This document shows, one piece after another, positions 57,877-64,000 of a stretch of DNA of 64,000 nucleotides. Made by a program: the position numbers and the translations under genes. Below the pieces are notes generated by a model. The model was not told the DNA's origin, did not search any database, and saw only the letters and a program-made list of their open reading frames with translations. Source of the DNA: Incurvaria masculella (Eukaryota > Arthropoda > Insecta > Lepidoptera > Incurvariidae); assembly GCA_946894095.1 (NCBI GenBank), contig OX335657.1:5890001-5954000 (forward strand), given 5' to 3'. Each line of letters opens with the position of its first letter. Position 1 is the first letter of the stretch.

Positions 57877-59939
57877 TATTTTCCGAAAAAAGTATTTTGG
57901 GGAAAAAAAAATGTTATATTTATAAGTCGGTTATTAAAACATTTAGTTTAATCTAATATGCCTTTATTTGCTATGTAGTCAAACCCAGATATAATAAGTT
58001 CAATGCAAAATTTGTCAATAGAATAAATCTTAAAATTGATCAAGATCGAGAATTTTGCTTCAGAAGATCAGAACTCCTATAAGTTTTGCCCCAAACCAAG
58101 GCCCCGGTATGTCCTGTCACGATTTCAGTTTCATGACTCGTGGCAACCCTAGGTGTACGAAGACTCCATGCCGAAAGGTGACATTAAATTTCGCTCCGTG
58201 TGCTAAAACACTGGTAGGTATATGTGGGTGGTATTGGGATGGATCATGATGAAAAGTAGTTGAAATTAATAACAAATATTGCTTAGGAGCGTCTATCTCA
58301 TCTTCAAGACAAACTGAATTAAATGTTTAATAATTCCTATAAGGAATCTTTTTGCAATTCGCGATTGAAACATACATTACTATCCAAGTGAACTTAGATA
58401 TACAAACGTCTACTGTCATGATTTGAAATTATCCAATGACAGCTAGGTTGAAGCATTGTAATGAGAGTTTCAAAATAATCAGAAACCGTTTTTGGTCGGG
58501 ACATCTAAGACATATTTCTTATTCCACTGCTTATTCTCGGAACAGTTATACCAGACAGAAATATGTTACAGGAGTCATTACAAACAATCTCGGAACAGAG
58601 AAGGAATAATTTAACCTACTACGCTCACTAGTCTTCATACGAAATGGACTCGAATCATTAACTGCCGCGACCGTCTAGTAGACTCTACTGAAAATATACT
58701 GCACAGTGGGGTTACCATAGAAAATAACTCGCCATCTGAATAGTAGGTGAACAGGCAAAAGATTCATTTAATCTGACTTTTAGTTGCATTTCTTACCACG
58801 CCAACCGGTAAATTTCAGTGCACTTGGCCGAATGACACGTCGTTAATTGACATTTAGCATGGTACGAATTAAACTAAATTGTAAATCAAATATGTTTTCT
58901 TGCTTGTTCATCTGCTATTCACCAGGCGAGCTGACCATGGTAACCTTACAGAATACTCCATCCTGGGGCACTCGGTTCACTGATTGTTAAAACAAAAAAT
59001 CAGCTGATGCGTTTTTGTCGCAATTATTTGTTAAATTCTCTTCATGTACTCGAGCAACCCCAAGTCGTACAGTAACCCCGAGAGTTATACAGTCCCACAT
59101 AGATCATTTTGCGCCTGGCTGGGGGCACCACTGTCGCCTTTTGGTTACGAAAGAAAATAAAATCCCCCAAGTATATCCCCCACCTACTTCTAAAATAAAC
59201 TCAGCCTAGAAGGAATAAATAGTGGGTAAACCCAATTTGTTGTAATGACAACACATGCCTGTAATGGAGAAGACGCGCTCGGTGACGGTTTGAAATGGGA
59301 TTATTGCCCATTTCTTTCTTCCTTTTTTGTCCTTGAAGAACTATCTCACATTGAAGACAATCTCTCGAACTTCACTTTTTGAAATACCGAAAATGTTCCT
59401 ACAAAGGCAGAGCTCAGCATAAGGGGAAATCTGACAGCCGATTTCAGTCGAATGACGTCTAAGGTGGCGACCGTTTAGTTTCGGATATGGCCACTCGTAA
59501 AATTTGCTAGGTGGGACCTTTATTAGTAACTAGTCATTTTTGACAGCTTGAATACGAAATAATAGCGATGCGGTATAAATGTTTATTAGTATGGCAGCTA
59601 TAGTGTACCTACATGTAAATGTAAACTTATTTTAGAAGTTTGCTAAACGATATAAGTACCTACGTTAACAGTTATGCTGTTTTATATTTTATATTTCCTA
59701 TTTGTACAGTGCCACGCAACATTTTTGAAGTGCCGAATTCGAAACCATTAAAAATAGCTAAAAATAAACAGTAGCCATGGGGCCGATTTTCATAAAAACT
59801 GCTTTTTAACTTTACTCTAAATCTCAGAAAAATAACGCGCACCAGCTGTGAAGTAACGTTAAACGCCATTACAGAAAATCAATAACCTTCAAGGAAAAAT
59901 TGATCTAAATGAAATCATGCTTTTACGGGGTCATCATAC
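57877..59939. other. BEL 3' flank and intergenic DNA
   Basis: About 58130-58180 ('actcgtggcaaccctaggtg') is the inverted partner of the left flank of the BEL element. About 58400-58510 is a minus-strand body fragment of the tRNA-Thr-headed SINE. No gene is recognised in the remainder. Confidence 0.45.
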
Positions 59940-60138
59940 GGGGGTATGTACATTGGGGTGACTGACGGCCGACAGAGGCGCCACCGCATGGGGCGCGTGG
60001 CCCACAGCTGGCGCCGCGGACATTTGTTTCCGTTTCCGGAAACTAGGCCCGCGCTCGTGTATGCTACGCGTGGTGTATGTTCCGCACCTCAGCTCGGACC
60101 AAGGTCGAACATGAAAGACGAGTCCGGTCAAGCCGATC
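59940..60138. other. GC-rich island next to a truncated MITE
   Basis: GC-rich and CG-rich ('ggcgccaccgcatggggcgc', 'gctggcgccgcgg'), with an inverted pair 'gtttccg'/'cggaaac' at about 60029-60042. Overlapping frames on both strands have no recognisable domain. Confidence 0.3.
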
Positions 60139-60142
60139 TTAA

Positions 60143-60335
60143 GGTGGCCCAACCCGGCGGGACTAACTCATTCGCGGGCATGGTACAAAACCATGCTGTT
60201 CGCTCTGGGATCTTCTCTGTTTCAAAGAATAAGACAGGCTCCATGATAAGGAAGATGCAACATGTCCACAAAAAAGACAATGTGCATAGTGTATGATTTG
60301 TTAAGATTTACGAAAATTTTAATTACAAAACTCAA
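60143..60335 (-). mobile_element. TTAA MITE family 1, truncated copy
   Basis: TTAA at 60139-60142 and the terminus GGTGGCCCAACCCGG start the copy, which keeps only about the first 190 bases before losing similarity. A second 'taaggtggcc' at about 60354-60363, in the same direction, suggests internal deletion or a partial duplicate. Confidence 0.8.
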
Positions 60336-60440
60336 TTAGTCTCAATTAGCGTAAGGTGGCCTTTCGAAATTGTAGCAAATATCGATTCGTAGCAATTTCA
60401 GCCGTAAATATATTAGGGCGCTTTATACAGTGCTTCTTGG

Positions 60441-60668
60441 CATATTATACGTTCTGCATGGTTTTCTTTTTTTGTGAATTCATATTAGGAATATTATACG
60501 TTGTGAATATTATACGTTCTGCATGATGCAAAGAGTTGATTTTATTTTTAAACTTTATTCATGCACAACGTATAACATTATACGTTGTGAATATTATACG
60601 ATATGCATGGTTTTCATTTTTTGGAAAAATATACTATTATACGTTGTGAATATTATACGTAGTGAATA
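60441..60668. repeat. Array of ATTATACGTTGTGAAT-type motifs
   Basis: Eight occurrences of a TATACGTT(G/C)TG(A/C)AT-like word, seven direct and one inverted. They are mostly arranged as pairs 'attatacgttgtgaat' + 'attatacgttctgcat', at about 60491-60524, 60576-60608 and 60636-60668. The spacing between pairs is irregular, unlike a simple minisatellite. Confidence 0.85.
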
Positions 60669-60671
60669 CGA

Positions 60672-60837
60672 CTCTATCTGTTACGGTTACTGAGATACAG
60701 CCCTGTGACAGACGGACAGACGGACGGACGGACGGACGGACGGACGGACGGACGAACGGACGGACGGACGGAGGGACGGACGAACGGACGGACGGACGGG
60801 TTACGTTTTCACCCTTTGGGTACGGAACCCTAAAAAA
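60672..60837 (-). repeat. (GTCC)n-containing dispersed repeat, truncated copy 5
   Basis: Only the part from 'ctgttacggttactgagata' through a long (GGAC)n array (60711-60799) to 'ggtacggaaccctaaaaaa' is present. The other half, with 'gtgcgagtcggactcgca', is absent and replaced by the ATTATACG array. Confidence 0.85.
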
Positions 60838-61668
60838 CTTCGGGCAGCATTTTGATCGAGATTTTTTTAAAAGTGTGTTTTACTGAAAATCATTTTGTCG
60901 ATGCTTATTAACTCTATATGTAAACTCGGTATTAAATCTTCATATACACCCGCCCCTTGCGGTAATGGGGTGCCAAACGAAAACAGGGAAACATAATAAA
61001 GTATTAGAAAGAGAAAGAACATGATAATAATACTTATATCTGACATAAAACTCGTTGGTGTTTGTTTGTATCTAACGTACAAATGACGAATATGAGAATT
61101 ATCGACCAGCAAGACGTATTCGTCGGTTCAATATTTACACAGTTAATTATAATATACTTCTGACTATCTGTTTGTGCTGGCAATATAGCCCGAAAGCCTG
61201 TTATTCTCCCGCTGTACAATTTCACTCAATTACCTTGAGGATAAGGACGTCCTTAATCCCCGGGCGACCTATTCGCCGAGATCCGTCTTCTTATCTCTAT
61301 ATTCGCGGCTCATTGCGCGTGCGCATGCCTCGCGGGACCCCATCCATCACCCGCCGGGGCGGGGGTGGGGGCCCGGAGACCGAGCCGTATGCGGGAATTA
61401 ACTCGCTCGTTGATTGTAATTCGACCGAAATGATGAGCAAATGTTAACTCTTCATCTGTTGTGTACGAATTAATTAAGGCGGTAGGACTAGTCAACTACT
61501 CGCGCCATACAAATGCACCTTTAAACAAATGTAATAATATGTAGTGAAACATATGTTAATATTTTTTTACTCCATCATTTATTTAAATAATAAAAAAGAC
61601 GATTTTTCACATTAGAAATCTGAAAGTAATATGATTTCTAGATATAAGCAAAAACAGCATGCAACGCG
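60838..61668. other. Intergenic with a GC-rich island
   Basis: About 61240-61450 is GC-rich ('catcacccgccggggcgggg' followed by 'gtgggggcccggag'). Short overlapping frames only. Confidence 0.4.
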
Positions 61669-61833
61669 ATTCAAATAAGAATAGGATGGGGCTCGTGACT
61701 AACTTCACTCGAATTCGCGAGGGAAAGTACGCGGCAACACCGCGGCAAAGTACTGAAATTTGTGAAGTGAAGTGACGGTTTTAGCAGTTTGACATTCAAA
61801 ATTGCGGTGATCCTATCCTATTCTTATTTGAAT
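61669..61833. mobile_element. Small TIR MITE, 165 bp
   Basis: Perfect 19-base inverted ends 'attcaaataagaataggat' and 'atcctattcttatttgaat'. Its interior has its own 'ctcgtgac'/'ttcactcgaattcgcgag' self-complementarity. It has no coding capacity. Confidence 0.8.
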
Positions 61834-62019
61834 AGCATTGTATATACATAAACAAATAATTCCATTTGCTTTTTGATTTCTACATTTAGTCAACAAAGTT
61901 CGGAAATTGACACCGTTTCCGCAATGTATTTTGTATAGAAAAAGGAAACATATATTAACAAAAATAGGTTGATCGCTAGACAAGGAAATAATTAAATTTC
62001 TAATCGTCACCAAGTTCCC

Positions 62020-62115
62020 CAAGTGCTGATTTATTTGAAGTGTTTAAAGGGCTTTTATTACTATAGTGCTGATCATCTTGCATTGCTATGATTGCAAGCT
62101 GCTAAGAAAGGCCCT
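62020..62115 (-). repeat. Copy of the 370-520 repeat, left part
   Basis: 'gtgctgatcatcttgcattg' and 'gattgcaagctgctaagaaa' are the reverse complement of 424-500. The repeat is cut at TTAA by the MITE at 62119 and continues at 62665-62710 ('gtgtggcgaataagctaatc'). Confidence 0.75.
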
Positions 62116-62118
62116 TAA

Positions 62119-62660
62119 GGTGGCCCATCCCGCTCATCTCCCCATAAAAAAGGGGAAAGAAGATCACGCCCATATTTCTTGTCAGAGATCCAAAATTTTG
62201 CTCAAAATAGCTTTATTTGATCGAACTAGATATCTGATGACCATTGGCATTGTAAAATTGTGTTTGGTTTCTAAATTATAAGGTCCGAAAGTTTGTATTT
62301 TTTGCGCGTTTTATACAATAACTTTGGAGGTGGATTACGCAATGATAAAGTAAGAACATCTTAAAAAGATTAGTCATCAGACATAGCTTATTTAATCAAA
62401 ATTTATAATCTATTTGGTTTTTGTTAGATTTTTAACTACAGCGGTCGTGGTTTACTTTTAGCTATAAGTCGTTTTGAAATAATTTTTTTTCGTTAATCTT
62501 ACCAAATCATACCTATGCACATTGTCTTTTTTGTGGACATGTTGCATCTTCCTCATCACGGAACCTGTCTTATTCTTTGAAACAGAGAAGGTCCCAGAGC
62601 GCAACAGCACGGGTTTGTACCGTGCCCGCGAATGAGTTAGGCCCGCCGGGTTGGGCCACC
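62119..62660 (+). mobile_element. TTAA MITE family 1, full copy D
   Basis: 542 bp between TTAA at 62115-62118 and 62661-62664. It is inserted in a copy of the repeat whose unoccupied paralogue at 370-500 has a single TTAA at 420-423, so the duplication is proven within this window. Confidence 0.93.
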
Positions 62661-62710
62661 TTAACGTGTGGCGAATAAGCTAATCAGCAGTAGGTGAAAA
62701 AGGCTCTTAG

Positions 62711-63244
62711 CTAAATTAATTGGGGTGCCTTGTCAAACTTTGCGACTTGGCTAATACCAGGGCCTTACATTTGGATCGCTACTGCCGTCCATCCGTGCTC
62801 GCCGGTCCCAGCCGCCGCTCCAGCGCCGACCGCGCCGCCCGGGGCAAGGGATACCTCTCGGAGGCGCGGCCGGAGTTATTTGTGTTATAAATTATGGCCG
62901 CCGTGTGATGTCACTGTATTTAATTTATGTTCTGCCCCGCCCGTAAGACGGCGAACGCGAAATTATTACCTGGCATGTAGTTAAACATTTTAGGCGTCCG
63001 GTTCGCTCTCTCATTCTGTATTTATGCTGCGTTGTGACCCCGAGTCAATGATGCCCTGGGGTTCATTTACTGCGGATATTATTCCATCTCACCGAAAGGT
63101 ATCTGCATTGACAATAGGTTAACGATCGTAGATATTTTTTTTAATGTTTTGCGCGGCATATGACATTATAGGCACCCGACCAAACATTTACGGGAGCTTC
63201 CAAGCATGCCTCACAGTACAACCTGGGGTCTTTCAAACGGGGTG
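62711..63244. other. Intergenic with a GC-rich island
   Basis: About 62770-62990 is GC-rich ('gaccgcgccgcccggggcaa'). It includes 'ttataaattatggccgccg', which looks like an AT-rich homeodomain-type site beside a GC block. No gene recognised; possible regulatory DNA. Confidence 0.35.
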
Positions 63245-63248
63245 TTAA

Positions 63249-63791
63249 GGTGGCCCATCCCGCTCAACTTCCCATACAAAAGGGGAAAGAAGATCACGCA
63301 CATATTTCTTGTCAGAGATCCAAAATGTTGCTCAAAATAGCTTTATTTGATCGAACTAGATGTCTGATGACCATTGGCATTGTAAAACTGTGTTTGGTTT
63401 CTAAGTTAGAAGGTCCGAAAGGTCGAATTTTTCGCGCGTTTTATACAATAACTTTGGAGGTGGATTACGCAATGATAATGTAAGAACATCTTAACAAGAT
63501 TAGTCATCAGACATAGCTTATTAAATCAAGATTTATAATCTATTTGGTTTTTGCTAGATTTTTGACTACGACGGTCGTGGTTTACTTTTAGCTATAAGTC
63601 GTTTTGAAATAAAAAAAATCCGTAAATCTTACCAAATCATACGCTATGCACGTTGTCTTTTTTATGGACATATTGCATCTTCCTCATCACGGAGCCTGTC
63701 TTATGCTTTGAAACAGAGAAGGTCCCAGAGCGCAACAGCACGGTTTTGTACCGTGCCCGCGAATGAGTTAGGCCCGCCGGGTTGGGCCACC
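63249..63791 (+). mobile_element. TTAA MITE family 1, full copy E
   Basis: 543 bp between TTAA at 63245-63248 and 63792-63795, in the same orientation as copies A, C and D. It lies about 590 bases from copy D, so two near-identical direct copies are close enough to recombine. Confidence 0.9.
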
Positions 63792-64000
63792 TTAAGAAGC
63801 ATCCAGCCGGCTAGCATGGTTTTCGTTACCCCCGAGAAATTCCAAGGTCGGGCGTCAGAGTAGTGCATTTGTTCTTTGCGTCAGGTCCGTAGCATCATTT
63901 TCTCATCATCTTTATATTCAAATCGATGTGTGTACTCCGCCGTTATGGACTCCAAAACGGCCGGACCGATTTTGATAAATTTATCAAGAAATCTTCAGAT

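Noticed and set aside
62066..62281. Open frames with the shared peptide 'HAHISCQRSK' at 62066, 63250 and the end of the BEL frame
   Set aside because: The similarity is the TTAA MITE sequence itself; the frames enter from different flanks and end at the same MITE stop.

Overview
This looks like a piece of an insect nuclear genome, most likely a moth or butterfly. The window is AT-rich, has no operons or compact genes, and is packed with interspersed repeats. One of these, a (GTCC)n-containing repeat bounded by an AGGGTTCCGTACC inverted motif and a 'gtgcgagtccgactcgcac' word, is one I associate from general knowledge with lepidopteran genomes; the order is therefore an inference. I recognise no host protein-coding gene or exon with confidence. 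The window is best read as intergenic or intronic DNA shaped by transposable elements.

The clearest feature is a complete BEL/Pao LTR retrotransposon at 49456-57871. It has 294-bp TG...CA LTRs that differ at one base, a GTCTG target duplication on both sides, and one long gag-pol frame (51459-57263). The integrase part of that frame was later hit by a 542-bp TTAA-flanked MITE (56216-56757). The insertion adds 546 bp, so the frame is kept, but the MITE carries an in-frame stop. The second protein-coding element is a 5'-truncated, frameshifted non-LTR retrotransposon of the CR1/L2/jockey type on the minus strand (about 16458-19345). It has a recognisable reverse transcriptase and a (CAATA)n tail, and short 3'-end relics of the family lie at 3733 and 14800.

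The short non-autonomous repeats fall into families. (1) A 542-bp TTAA MITE has five full copies (1790, 47536, 56216, 62119, 63249) and one truncated copy (60143). A related unoccupied site near 420 confirms the TTAA duplication. (2) A second TTAA MITE lies at 5006-5367, with a rearranged copy at 46062. (3) A large SINE family has copies with a tRNA-like head (8844, 32028, 33187, and minus-strand 2963, 29620, 42806). Others have a head that joins an A-box-like start to a 5S-rRNA-derived segment (34200, diverged at 5531), and several are headless (10139, 24487, 28335, 48151). All share the same body. (4) A second tRNA-derived SINE has a nearly intact tRNA-Thr-like head at 40491-40564 inside a perfect 26-bp inverted repeat. 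(5) The (GTCC)n repeat occurs at 2602, 13491, 43125, 48714 and 60672. (6) Several one-off terminal-inverted-repeat or fold-back elements lie at 5865, 7604/9805, 34816, 35006, 36068, 38935, 39830, 44551 and 61669.

Tandem structures include a 52-bp minisatellite (about 33976-34618, split by a SINE), a 109-bp duplication (37458), a 197-bp duplication (37803) whose plus-strand frame stays open in both copies, and a 345-bp GC-rich duplication (41506). There is also a cluster of perfect palindromes (48503-48646) and an array of an ATTATACGTTGTGAAT-type motif (60441-60668). Between the repeats, several GC-rich single-copy-looking islands (about 19380-20570, 24050-24350, 30060-30250, 31330-31760, 36640-36980, 59940-60130, 61240-61450, 62740-63030) stand out. 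They could be regulatory elements or untranslated exons of a gene outside or spanning the window, but the sequence alone does not settle this.
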